A stretch of 64,000 nt of DNA from Candidatus Cloacimonadota bacterium (GTDB lineage Bacteria > Cloacimonadota > Cloacimonadia > Cloacimonadales > TCS61). A model generated the notes under the pieces. It ran no database searches, had not been told where the DNA came from, and was given only the letters and a program-made list of their open reading frames with translations. Below are positions 44,745-53,622 of the stretch, in pieces; the first letter of the stretch is position 1, and every line of letters begins with the position of its first letter. Location of the stretch: contig JAIPIH010000001.1 in NCBI GenBank assembly GCA_021734835.1, positions 248,001-312,000 of the forward strand, written 5' to 3'. Both the position numbers and the translations under genes were made by a program.

Positions 44745-47700
44745 TTATTTTAAAAGGAGCATTTTTCTGCTATTTTGAAAATCTCCACACTTCATTTTAT
44801 AGAAGTAAATACCGGAAGCCGCTTGTTTATTATTATCATCTTTCCCATTCCAAACTAAAGTGTGAACTCCGCTCGAGAAAATATCATTTACCAGCATTTT
44901 CACTTTCTGTCCTTTAATATTGAAGATCTCAACGCTGACTAATGAGGCAGGCTGAGCAACAGAAAAAGAAATATTTGTGCTAGGATTGAAAGGATTCGGA
45001 TGGTTTCCGTTTAAGGCTGTAATGAGTGGGATCGTGTTTTCATCTGAATCCACAGTTGTATATTGAACGATTTCAGATGCTTCTGATTCCATATCTTGCT
45101 GATTAACTGTTGTCAGGTAGAATTTGTAAGTTGTAAAAGGAATATTTTCATAGGCATAAGTTATAGTAGTACCGTAGGATTCTGTCAGCAGTTCGAAGCT
45201 TTCATCATTTACTGCAGAGTAGATATTGAAATGATCAAAATCGTTTATGGTCGGCATCTCCCAGCTAAGATAAATTAAATTATTATTTTCTTCCAAAGTT
45301 AGATTTCCCGGAGCAGGTGGTGTTTGGGGAACAGCACCGTAAGTTATTGTTCCAAAGCCGTCTGGCGCAAAGAGATTTGTATTGTCCAAGGGCCACCAGC
45401 CGTCAAAAGCACTTGCATCTGGTGTGTTGTCGTCCAGCACAAAAATTGCCAGTCCGGATTGATTCTCCGCACTCGGATTGATCTCCCAAGTTTCACTACC
45501 GATCGGGATCATAAATTCATAAACCAGATACCCAGCTGCGACAGATACTTCCAGCTGTGGGTCGGGAAGGTAAAAGATATCGCCTACACCGCCGGTATTG
45601 TAAATAGGTCTGAATTTCAGTTGATTTCCTGAGCTGTAATAAGCTGCCCAGAAGTTTCCTTCATTTGCTTCTGTATCCAGCGAGAAGATACCGTCATTGT
45701 TATCATCCATATAGAGTGCCACTTCATCATGATCTTCTAGAACAGTATCGTTATAATTTATATAAGCAACATAAAGTTCTGTCATATCGTCATTCATTTT
45801 GAAATAACCTATCACACTTCCCACGGGTTGAACTGTGTTGTCGTATGCTCCCCAAAAGTCGGAAGTATCCAATCTAAAAGCATCATCCCATTCACCTTCA
45901 GTTATAATGCCGTCAATAGTTGGTGTATTTCCTTCATACACACTAATTTCATCAACAATAAATCCAGTACTTATCCAGCCGATCGCTTCATTGGAATAAG
46001 GGCTTTGAAAACTACCTCCGATAATCGCAGTAACTACATAGTAATAATCTTTTAACGGTAAGGCTGTTTGATCGCTGAAAGCGTTAACATCAGAAGCTAC
46101 AGAGGCAAAAGGCTCTTCCGGATAGGGCATTAATTGATATTGCTTTCGGTAGATATTATAGCCGTCAATTGTTCCAGATGCCGGCTCTTCCCAGCTCAAC
46201 TCCACACTCAAACCGGAGGCTTGTGATGCTGTTAAATTCAGAGGGGGTGAACCGAAAGTGTCCAGAGTAACTTCTCCAAGATCATTAGTTTGATTATCAA
46301 CTACTGAGACATCTTCAATATTTACCGGAACATAACCAACTTTAGAAAATTCCACTGTATAAGTTCCGGCAGGTATATTACTGATAGTGAAATTACCTTC
46401 AACATCGGAGTAAGCAAAATAATCGATGAGATCTGTAACCACAATTTTAGCACCGGAATTATCTTCTTCACCTTCCAGATTGACCAAACCGGAAATGTGT
46501 CCGCCACCAAGATCACATTCAACACTGTAAACCAGACCGCCGCTCCCCATGATCCTGGCATGCACAGCCTTGCCTCCAACAGTACAGAAAGAGCCGTCGG
46601 TAGCCACATCCAAGGCATACATAGAACCGGGTGTATTAATTTCATATATAGGGATATTGCTTTCTTTTCGAAAAAGGAAAAAATCTGCTGCATTGTTGTT
46701 GATTGGTCCGTATCCAGCGGCCCCGATAAGAGAACCGTCATTACTCATATCTACTTGTGTAACGTAATCTCCGCAGTTTTGATAAGTCCAAAGTGGTATG
46801 GGATAATCTGAATTGAAGACAAAGATCTCTCCATCATAATTGTCATTTGGTAAAAAAATCAGGGTTCCAACTGCTATTGTACTCCCGTCACCGGAAATAC
46901 TCATTCCACCAACCCAAGTTGATGTACCGTTACCACTTACATTGCAAGTCCATTTTTCCTCATAAGTTTCCTGATCGGGATTATATTCATAAACCTGAAC
47001 CATTCCGGAATAATCTCCGTTCACAATTAGAGAAGCATCATCACTGATCGCAGGCGAATTCTGATTGTATTCTGGCCCCTGAAAGATCACAGTTCCGTCA
47101 TCTGAGTCTAAAACCCACATATTACTGTTACCACCGCCATATTGTGTGAAGATCAAGGTTGATCCATCTCCGCTGAGGTCAAGAGTTTGAGCACCACCTT
47201 CAAAATCAGCAGTCCAAAGTGGTGAAGAGTTATCTATTTCAAATTTTTCTACTATTCCTGTAAAATGAATATCGTCATAATAGGCAATATAGACATATAA
47301 GCCGTCCGGAGAAAGCTGCAATCCAGTGATATTATACCCAATAGTATGTTGCCAGACTGGATTTGCGGAATTTGGATCGAATATTTTGATATTATGTCCG
47401 TCTCCAACAGCCAGCAGAGTGCCCTCTTCCAACATATCTATGGGATAACCAAAATCAAGATCAGATACCGAATGTTCCCAAAGCGGTGTGGAATTATCAT
47501 GGAATAATGATACTCTCTCATTATTTAAATGCCATTGCACAAAGGAATTCTGTAGAGTAGGAGCAACACATATTTCTCCGGCAATCGCCCCGGCATCGGA
47601 TGTCTGCCAAAGAGTGGAAAGTCTGCTGTCACGACTAAAAGAATGTGCAGCAGAAATTTTCTGATCCGGCTTATTTGTAGGAGACATTTCTGTAGTAATA

Positions 47701-47798
47701 CCATTTTCCTGAGTAGTAAAAGTCTGCATTTCTAATCTTGCTGTGAGCAAATTTATAAAGACCGAAATTAGAATCAAAACAAAAAATAACTTTTTCAT
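44745..47798 (-). CDS. Secreted multidomain protein with propeller, Fn3/CBM9-like domains and Por-type sorting domain
   Basis: A 1017-residue secreted protein. A signal peptide (MKKLFFVLILISVFINLLTA) is preceded by AAGGAG at the chosen start. About residues 60-440 form WD/PQQ-like propeller repeats (LSPDGLYVYIAYYD, LSGDGSTLIF and similar). Next come a carboxypeptidase-regulatory-like domain (about 440-510), an Fn3 domain, a CBM9/DOMON-like domain beginning PTIDGIITEGEWDDA, a second Fn3 domain and a C-terminal sorting domain with HPNPFNPSTNI, SGIYFYKM and the end KMLLLK. This tail directs export by the type IX system and attachment to the cell surface. A polymer-binding or adhesive role is possible; no enzyme domain is seen. 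Confidence 0.85.
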   Translation of the reverse strand: MKKLFFVLILISVFINLLTARLEMQTFTTQENGITTEMSPTNKPDQKISAAHSFSRDSRLSTLWQTSDAGAIAGEICVAPTLQNSFVQWHLNNERVSLFHDNSTPLWEHSVSDLDFGYPIDMLEEGTLLAVGDGHNIKIFDPNSANPVWQHTIGYNITGLQLSPDGLYVYIAYYDDIHFTGIVEKFEIDNSSPLWTADFEGGAQTLDLSGDGSTLIFTQYGGGNSNMWVLDSDDGTVIFQGPEYNQNSPAISDDASLIVNGDYSGMVQVYEYNPDQETYEEKWTCNVSGNGTSTWVGGMSISGDGSTIAVGTLIFLPNDNYDGEIFVFNSDYPIPLWTYQNCGDYVTQVDMSNDGSLIGAAGYGPINNNAADFFLFRKESNIPIYEINTPGSMYALDVATDGSFCTVGGKAVHARIMGSGGLVYSVECDLGGGHISGLVNLEGEEDNSGAKIVVTDLIDYFAYSDVEGNFTISNIPAGTYTVEFSKVGYVPVNIEDVSVVDNQTNDLGEVTLDTFGSPPLNLTASQASGLSVELSWEEPASGTIDGYNIYRKQYQLMPYPEEPFASVASDVNAFSDQTALPLKDYYYVVTAIIGGSFQSPYSNEAIGWISTGFIVDEISVYEGNTPTIDGIITEGEWDDAFRLDTSDFWGAYDNTVQPVGSVIGYFKMNDDMTELYVAYINYNDTVLEDHDEVALYMDDNNDGIFSLDTEANEGNFWAAYYSSGNQLKFRPIYNTGGVGDIFYLPDPQLEVSVAAGYLVYEFMIPIGSETWEINPSAENQSGLAIFVLDDNTPDASAFDGWWPLDNTNLFAPDGFGTITYGAVPQTPPAPGNLTLEENNNLIYLSWEMPTINDFDHFNIYSAVNDESFELLTESYGTTITYAYENIPFTTYKFYLTTVNQQDMESEASEIVQYTTVDSDENTIPLITALNGNHPNPFNPSTNISFSVAQPASLVSVEIFNIKGQKVKMLVNDIFSSGVHTLVWNGKDDNNKQAASGIYFYKMKCGDFQNSRKMLLLK

Positions 47799-47930
47799 AA
47801 TACTTTCTCTCCTTTGTAAATAATTTTTCTTTCTGAAATCTTGATCAACTTCAAATTCTGTCAATTAAAAAGGCTATTCTTTGGCAAGATTGTAACAAAC
47901 TTATATTACTTGCGTCATTCCTAGAAATGT

Positions 47931-49247
47931 TTACTCTTCTTTCTGATCCTTCCGTAATTTTGCCCACCACTCCAAGCGTTTTTGTATCTCCTTTTCAAAG
48001 CCAAATTTAGAGGGAATATAATAATTTTTTTCTTTCATTTTATCGGGAAAGTACTTTTGATAGTTGTAGGCATTTTCGTGCATATGATCATAGGTGTAAG
48101 CTTTACCGTAATCCAACTCTTTCATTAATTTCGTGGGAGCATTTCTGATATGCAGGGGAACACCAAAATGGCTGGTTTTCTCTGCATCGGCGGCAGCTTT
48201 TTTATAGGCATCATAAAGGGCGTTGCTTTTTGGTGCGGTGGCTAAATAGACCACCAGTTGCGCTAAGGCAACATTTGCTTCCGGCATTCCCAGAAAATGA
48301 CATGTTTCTTTTACTGCAATTGCTTGAACCAGAGCATTTGGATCGGCAAGACCCACATCTTCGGAAGCAAATCGCACCAAACGCCGCGCAATATAAAGTG
48401 GATCTTCTCCAGCTTCCAACATTCTTGCCAGCCAGTATAAACCTGCCTGTGGATCGCTACCGCGCAAAGATTTATGTAAAGCAGAGATCACATTATAATG
48501 CTCTTCCCGATCTTTATCATAAAACATAGCTTTTCGGCTGAGAATGTGTGAGATGAAAGATACATCGATCAGCTTTTCATCCTTTATATTCTGCAAAATG
48601 ATTTCCAGATAATTAAGAGCTTTACGGGCATCACCACCACATAATTCTGCCAGATAGGGAAGACTCTTTTCAGCAAAATCGATCTTTAAGGAAAGTGCCT
48701 TGATAGCTCTCCGGATTATTTTGATGATATCCTCATTTGTCAGCTGTTGTAAGACGAAAATATTACAGCGGGAAAGAAGCGCTGATATTACTTCGAAAGA
48801 GGGATTTTCGGTTGTTGCGCCGATCAGTATTATAGCACCCGATTCCACATAATGCAGAAACGCATCCTGTTGAGATTTATTGAACCTATGGATCTCATCG
48901 ATGAAGAGAATAGTGCCTTTATTCTTTTCTTTCAGGTTGTACTCAGCTTCTTTCATCACTACTTTCACATCCTTGATGCTGGAAAGCACTGCACTGAACG
49001 ATATAAATCGGAGTGATGTTTTACGTTGGATCATGCGAGCAATAGTCGTTTTCCCTGTTCCGGGCGGTCCCCAAAGGATGAAAGAATTGTAAGTATCATT
49101 TTCGATCATATTCCGCAGTTGTGAACCAGGCTCCAGAAGTTTCTGCTGTCCCCAAATATCTTCTATTTCCTGCGGTCGTATCTTCTCTGCTAACGGAATA
49201 TTTGTGGGTTTATTTTTTGCTTCAAAAAGTGATATTTGATCTGACAT
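47931..49247 (-). CDS. rarA: Replication-associated recombination protein RarA (MgsA)
   Basis: A 438-residue clamp-loader-like AAA+ ATPase. It has [15 protein letters not shown], Walker [11 protein letters not shown] (59-68), Walker [17 protein letters not shown], sensor-1 [12 protein letters not shown] and the RarA C-terminal region with [21 protein letters not shown] and HLGVP-like [16 protein letters not shown]. RarA acts at stalled replication forks with SSB and RecA. Length is typical. It precedes the sorting-domain protein on the same strand but is unlikely to share function. Confidence 0.96.
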   Translation of the reverse strand: MSDQISLFEAKNKPTNIPLAEKIRPQEIEDIWGQQKLLEPGSQLRNMIENDTYNSFILWGPPGTGKTTIARMIQRKTSLRFISFSAVLSSIKDVKVVMKEAEYNLKEKNKGTILFIDEIHRFNKSQQDAFLHYVESGAIILIGATTENPSFEVISALLSRCNIFVLQQLTNEDIIKIIRRAIKALSLKIDFAEKSLPYLAELCGGDARKALNYLEIILQNIKDEKLIDVSFISHILSRKAMFYDKDREEHYNVISALHKSLRGSDPQAGLYWLARMLEAGEDPLYIARRLVRFASEDVGLADPNALVQAIAVKETCHFLGMPEANVALAQLVVYLATAPKSNALYDAYKKAAADAEKTSHFGVPLHIRNAPTKLMKELDYGKAYTYDHMHENAYNYQKYFPDKMKEKNYYIPSKFGFEKEIQKRLEWWAKLRKDQKEE

Positions 49248-49368
49248 ATTTTCCTCTAATTACACGTATTTAATCTTTGTTAGGTTTAACTACGAAATTT
49301 TCCTGTCAAATGTTTCATAGAAAATTTTGAATTACAAACTTAAAATCAAATCGAATAATCGAGGATAC

Positions 49369-50268
49369 CTAATTAACTATAAAATCTATTCTGTTGGGCA
49401 GGATTTCAATAGTAAAATTAAACTGATCTTTCAGCGTAGGAAGCTCACCATCAAAATAGAGTGGAAGAGCTTTATCTGAGCTTATTTCAATTTTTCGTGT
49501 TTGATGAATTACAACTTCAGGTTCTTTAAGATGTTTTCCTTTTATAGCAGATGGTAATAATTTTAAAACGCGCCTCCGATTTACAGTACTGATAAAACAT
49601 ATATCCAGAAGTCCATCATCGACCCGTGCCTCCGGAGTTAGCAGAAATCCACCCCCGGCAGATTGTCCATTTCCGACTGATAAAAGCAGAAAGGGTTCAT
49701 TTATAATGCCAGTATCAATTTTTATTTCAGCTTTGAACATTTTAAGTGAGATGAGAGCTTTTAAAACTGCTGCTAAATATCTTGGAAGTCCATTTAAATG
49801 TTTAATCCGATTGGAAATAATAGCAACTCTGGCATCAAAACCAATTCCAAGTGAGTTGATAAAATATTTATCCTCAATTTTACCGATATCCACTTTTTGT
49901 TTCTTATATTTTTGGAGTGTGTTTACCGCTTTATTTATGTTCGATGACAAGTGGAAATTTGTTGAGAAATCATTGCCACCGCCTTCCGGAACACAACCTA
50001 TACAAACTTCATCAGCTTTTCCGGACAGCATCACACCATTAACAATCTCGTTAAGAGTACCGTCTCCGCCTACAGCAATAATATTATGAGATCCGTTCAA
50101 AATAGCATCCTTGGTTAACTTGGTTCCGTGCCCGGGACTCTTGGTCAATTCAATTTCAAAATCAAATTTATGCTGATTTAAAGAAGTAACTAACTCATTG
50201 ATCTTCTTTCCAGTTCTGCCTCTTCCAGCAGTTGGATTAACTATAAAAAACCATTTTTTATCACGCAT
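49369..50268 (-). CDS. Diacylglycerol/lipid kinase (YegS/DagK family)
   Basis: A 299-residue member of the YegS/BmrU/DagK family. The N-terminal nucleotide-binding part has FIVNPTAGRGRTGKKI and NIIAVGGDGTLNEIVNG (the GGDGT motif). The middle has GCVPEGGGNDFSTNFHLS, and the C-terminal beta domain has VGNGQSAGGGFLLTPEARVDDG. It phosphorylates diacylglycerol or a related lipid with ATP, in membrane lipid recycling. It lies 6 bases downstream of the RsmI-like gene and probably shares its transcript. Confidence 0.93.
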   Translation of the reverse strand: MRDKKWFFIVNPTAGRGRTGKKINELVTSLNQHKFDFEIELTKSPGHGTKLTKDAILNGSHNIIAVGGDGTLNEIVNGVMLSGKADEVCIGCVPEGGGNDFSTNFHLSSNINKAVNTLQKYKKQKVDIGKIEDKYFINSLGIGFDARVAIISNRIKHLNGLPRYLAAVLKALISLKMFKAEIKIDTGIINEPFLLLSVGNGQSAGGGFLLTPEARVDDGLLDICFISTVNRRRVLKLLPSAIKGKHLKEPEVVIHQTRKIEISSDKALPLYFDGELPTLKDQFNFTIEILPNRIDFIVN

Positions 50269-50274
50269 ACAGTC

Positions 50275-50955
50275 TCACTTCTTTTTTTTTAAAATAAAGA
50301 CAAACTCACCTTTTGGAAGATCCTGCGTCATAGTTACCAGCTCCTGCAAATTTCCCCAGAATAACTTCTCCTTCGGCTGAGTAAGTTTATAAGCGATTAT
50401 CGCCTGCCTATTTGCTCCCAGAATTGCTTTCAGATCACGTAGAAGTTGTTTTAGACGGTAGGGTGTTTCCAAAAAGATCAGATCATAATTAGCTGGCAGA
50501 TCACGGATAGCTTTTTTGCGCTGGTCTTTGTTAGCCGGGAGAAATCCATAGTACAAAAACTGTTCTAATTTTAGTCCGCTTATCATCAAGGCAGCCATTA
50601 TTGAGGATGCTCCGGGCACAGAAACAACTTTGATACCGTTTTGGTTACATTGCCAGACAAGATTATTACCCGGATCTGCAAACAGAGGAGTACCTGCATC
50701 ACTTATCATCGCAGCTGATGTTTCATTCATTAAAAATTTGTTAAGTATCACTTGTGTTTGCTCTGTTTCGTTATGCTCATTCAAAAGTTCTAAAGGCTTT
50801 TTTAGATCATAACTTTTAAGTAATCTGCTGCCTACTTTACGCTCTTCACAGATCACAAAATCAACATCTTTTAAAACCTTTAAAGCTCGCAGTGTAATAT
50901 CGTCTGGATTGCCTATATGAGTTGCAACTACATACAGTTTACTCTTTGATGACAT
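50275..50955 (-). CDS. rsmI: RsmI-like SAM-dependent methyltransferase
   Basis: A 226-residue tetrapyrrole-methylase-fold protein like RsmI, which 2'-O-methylates C1402 of 16S rRNA. It has LYVVATHIGNPDDITLRAL, SDAGTPLFADPGNNLV, VVSVPGASSIMAALMISGL and a FLPANK segment. Two usual RsmI motifs are altered: TPIGN is THIGN, and the EDTR segment reads CEERKVGSRLL. This may be a divergent subfamily with another substrate, so the symbol is tentative. It overlaps the YfhO-type gene by 17 bases and precedes the lipid kinase. Confidence 0.8.
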   Translation of the reverse strand: MSSKSKLYVVATHIGNPDDITLRALKVLKDVDFVICEERKVGSRLLKSYDLKKPLELLNEHNETEQTQVILNKFLMNETSAAMISDAGTPLFADPGNNLVWQCNQNGIKVVSVPGASSIMAALMISGLKLEQFLYYGFLPANKDQRKKAIRDLPANYDLIFLETPYRLKQLLRDLKAILGANRQAIIAYKLTQPKEKLFWGNLQELVTMTQDLPKGEFVFILKKKK

Positions 50956-53350
50956 ACACTATTTTCCCCTGATAATTTGAACGGATATAAATGTAAATTC
51001 CCACTAAGAAAATTACAATTGCCAGTATCAATCCGATAAGACTTAAGGTTAAACTTATTGAATAGATCTTAGGTTCAAATCTCATTTCTACTGTATGTTC
51101 ACCTTTAGGAACAATAACACCGCGTAAGATATAATTGGTTGCATAAATTTCAGTTTCTTCTCCATCAATATAGGCTTTCCAACCGGCTGGGTAATAGATC
51201 TCACTGATAGTTAAGAACGAGGTCGTATCGGTAACCACATTGAATTTTAATTCATGAAGATCAAAGCCTGCTGGTGTAACTAAAGAGTTTAAAGGAGCGA
51301 ATGTAGTTGGAACGCTCTTCTCCACGATTGCTGTTTCAGCTGGTGAAAATTCCGGATCATTAAGTTTCTTCCAGATCGCTTTTTTCTCCTTTATCAATTC
51401 AGTATTTTTTACAAACCAGGCACGCGGTAGATAGGTGTTATTCAGATAAATAGTTTGCTTCTGCTTCCGGTCATAATAAGCATATTCCAAATTATCAATA
51501 GGCAGCTTCTGATTAAAGATCACATATTTTGCATTCAGCATATTCACGATATTCCAGTTAATAGGAATACGATCTAGAAATTCAGCATTCAGACAGTTTT
51601 CAATAATTTCCTGATATCGTTTTAATTTAGCTCCATGATAACCACCAATAGTCTGATGATAATATGCCCAGCTGTTCTGTCCGAATTCTCTGGCCAGCGG
51701 ATAGATCCTGAAATTCTCTTCATCATTCAATAAAAATTTATCTGCTTCAGTACGTTTATATTCATTCTCAATTCTCTGTTCAGGAACTATGTTTTGCAGG
51801 AATCGGCTGTCAACAAGCAGCAGATCAGTAATAACAAGAATTGCAATGAGAATAAGAAATGCATATTTTCCCAGCTTTTTTCTACCTGCCAACAGAGTTA
51901 ATCCCATTGCTGCAATTAAAAAAAGTCCGGTTTGAATACCATCATTTACCAGCTTATCCAACCGCATTGTCTTTAGCTGTTTTAACTGTCCTGCATTGTA
52001 TTTGGAAGCATCAGCTGCGTGCCGCAATCCAAAATTCTCAAATGTGCTGCTGAAAGCTAAAAAGGCTATGAACAATACAACTACTACTATCAATGCTCTT
52101 TGGAAATGATCAAAGAATTTTTTATTATCTTCCTTTATTTTTGCTAAAATTGTTTTTATACCGAATCCTGCCAGAATAACTGTAGAGAACTGTACGATCA
52201 CCAGTATCATTGCCGGTACGCGGAATTTATTGAAGCCCGGCATAAATTTAAGCAGGAAGTTAGAAAGGAACGGCAGGTGCCTTCCAAAAGATAATAAAAG
52301 AGTAACAATTGAAACAGATAATAAAACTTTAACTAATCTATTTTTATTGTAGAAAATGGCAATAACTGCAAATAGTAAAATAATTATTCCCATATACATT
52401 GATGTTTGTGTGAACGGCATCCAGCCCCAATAAAATGGTGAAACTCCCCCATACAAACTGGGGTTTATAAATGTGAACATCTCTAAAGGGTGGAACGACC
52501 AGCTGGTTGCATAGCTTTTGCTTAACCCTGTCTCGCCTCCCCTTATGGTGAAATGTCCATATTCATAAGTGGAAAAATATGGTTGAGCGATGGCCATGAA
52601 GGCAATAAGAAATGCCGCAAAAAGAAGAGCTGAAAATATAAGATGAGATCTCAGATCTCTATCTTTAATTGCCCAGATAGTTTGAGCTATCCAATAGATC
52701 AAAAGCATTAAACAAGTGTAGTAAGAGATCTGCGGATGATTAGCTCGCAGCTGAACTATTAATAAGATAGCAGTTCCGCCTAAAGCTAACAGGCTACGTC
52801 TTTCCTTTAAATAATGAACGGCGAACATAATCCAGGGGATATAAACTATAGCTTTGAATTTTGTATTATGTCCGATCTCCAGAAGTCCAAGAAAATGGCA
52901 CGAAAGCGGTAAAGCAATGGCACTTATAAAAGCTATGATCGGGTCAAATTTAAGATAGACCATAAACAGATAAACACCCAGTGCCATTAGGAAGAGCATT
53001 AAAATTCGCCAGTTCATAACCTTATTTGTAAGTTTAAACAGATTACCGAAAAATGGATATTTTGCGCCGAATGAGATCAAATAGGCAGGCATTCCGCTGA
53101 AAACATTAGGATTCCACATTGCCTGATCTTTGTGCTCTTTGTTGTAATCTAACAAAACTTGAGCTGAAGAGCGCCATTGTATTGAATCACTGGCAGGTGG
53201 TGCATAATTCTGGAAAGCTATCTTGAAAAAGAAGACAGATAAAATTATGAATAATAAACCTATAAATATAACGTGTTTATACTTTCCATTGAAAATTTTC
53301 TCTAAAATACTAACCTGTTTAACTGCAGGTTTTTTATTCTTTTTTGCCAT
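50939..53350 (-). CDS. YfhO-family polytopic membrane protein
   Basis: An 803-residue protein with about a dozen membrane helices in the first 520 residues and a large C-terminal extracytoplasmic beta-rich domain (about 540-770) before a last membrane helix. Segments such as WNPNVFSGMPAYLISFG, FTLRG-like HFTIRGGETGLSKSYATSWS and a FRVPAMILVIVQF turn match the YfhO/GT-C-like family (PF09586). Gram-positive YfhO is linked to glycosylation of lipoteichoic acid; in Gram-negatives the role is unclear, perhaps lipid-linked sugar transfer to secreted surface proteins. It is the first gene of the yfhO-rsmI-lipid kinase run. Confidence 0.85.
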   Translation of the reverse strand: MAKKNKKPAVKQVSILEKIFNGKYKHVIFIGLLFIILSVFFFKIAFQNYAPPASDSIQWRSSAQVLLDYNKEHKDQAMWNPNVFSGMPAYLISFGAKYPFFGNLFKLTNKVMNWRILMLFLMALGVYLFMVYLKFDPIIAFISAIALPLSCHFLGLLEIGHNTKFKAIVYIPWIMFAVHYLKERRSLLALGGTAILLIVQLRANHPQISYYTCLMLLIYWIAQTIWAIKDRDLRSHLIFSALLFAAFLIAFMAIAQPYFSTYEYGHFTIRGGETGLSKSYATSWSFHPLEMFTFINPSLYGGVSPFYWGWMPFTQTSMYMGIIILLFAVIAIFYNKNRLVKVLLSVSIVTLLLSFGRHLPFLSNFLLKFMPGFNKFRVPAMILVIVQFSTVILAGFGIKTILAKIKEDNKKFFDHFQRALIVVVVLFIAFLAFSSTFENFGLRHAADASKYNAGQLKQLKTMRLDKLVNDGIQTGLFLIAAMGLTLLAGRKKLGKYAFLILIAILVITDLLLVDSRFLQNIVPEQRIENEYKRTEADKFLLNDEENFRIYPLAREFGQNSWAYYHQTIGGYHGAKLKRYQEIIENCLNAEFLDRIPINWNIVNMLNAKYVIFNQKLPIDNLEYAYYDRKQKQTIYLNNTYLPRAWFVKNTELIKEKKAIWKKLNDPEFSPAETAIVEKSVPTTFAPLNSLVTPAGFDLHELKFNVVTDTTSFLTISEIYYPAGWKAYIDGEETEIYATNYILRGVIVPKGEHTVEMRFEPKIYSISLTLSLIGLILAIVIFLVGIYIYIRSNYQGKIVYVIKE

Positions 53351-53468
53351 AACTTATCCTCAATTAATTATTTATTATTCTTAAAATTATTCTCGTTGAA
53401 TTGAAGTCAAATGAAAAGTGATTTTCTCATTGTAAAGCGATCAGCTTGAACGCTTCTGTTGAGTAGGA

Positions 53469-53486
53469 ACGATTACCCTTAATCGT
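53469..53486. repeat. Palindromic module A
   Basis: ACGATTA-CCCT-TAATCGT, a 7-base stem with 4-base loop, followed by CCGC. An 18-base identical copy lies at 56204-56221. Confidence 0.8.
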
Positions 53487-53512
53487 CCGCAATTCTTGGG
53501 AAGTTATTTATT

Positions 53513-53533
53513 GGTCATTTAGGGGAAATGACC
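53513..53533. repeat. Palindromic module B, copy 1
   Basis: GGTCATTT and AAATGACC arms (8 base pairs) around a 5-base loop AGGGG, followed by CTTA. Confidence 0.8.
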
Positions 53534-53566
53534 CTTAGATTCTGAAATAAGCTAACATTGTTTATC

Positions 53567-53587
53567 GGTCATTTAGGAGAAATGACC
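53567..53587. repeat. Palindromic module B, copy 2
   Basis: Same arms as copy 1 (GGTCATTT / AAATGACC) with loop AGGAG. It is preceded by TATC, as is the related copy at 56247. Confidence 0.8.
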
Positions 53588-53593
53588 TTACCC

Positions 53594-53622
53594 GTCATCT
53601 CGAGCTTGTCGAGAGATCTCAG
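53594..53622. repeat. Repeat module C, copy 1
   Basis: A 29-base unit beginning GTCATC and ending ATCTCAG with a TCTCGA/TCGAGA hairpin inside. It matches 21 of 29 positions with 56275-56303 and ends exactly before the stop codon of the gene at 53623. Confidence 0.7.

Larger units (their letters stand above)
53351..53622. other. Intergenic spacer carrying palindromic repeat cassette
   Basis: No gene is seen. From 53469 the spacer holds four hairpin modules that recur, in the same order, in the spacer at 55927-56457. The last one abuts the stop codon of the next gene. Confidence 0.7.

Noticed and set aside
46322-46741. 139-residue minus-strand ORF inside the large secreted protein
   Set aside because: It is in another frame of a well-supported sorting-domain gene, has low-complexity hydrophobic sequence and lacks a ribosome site.
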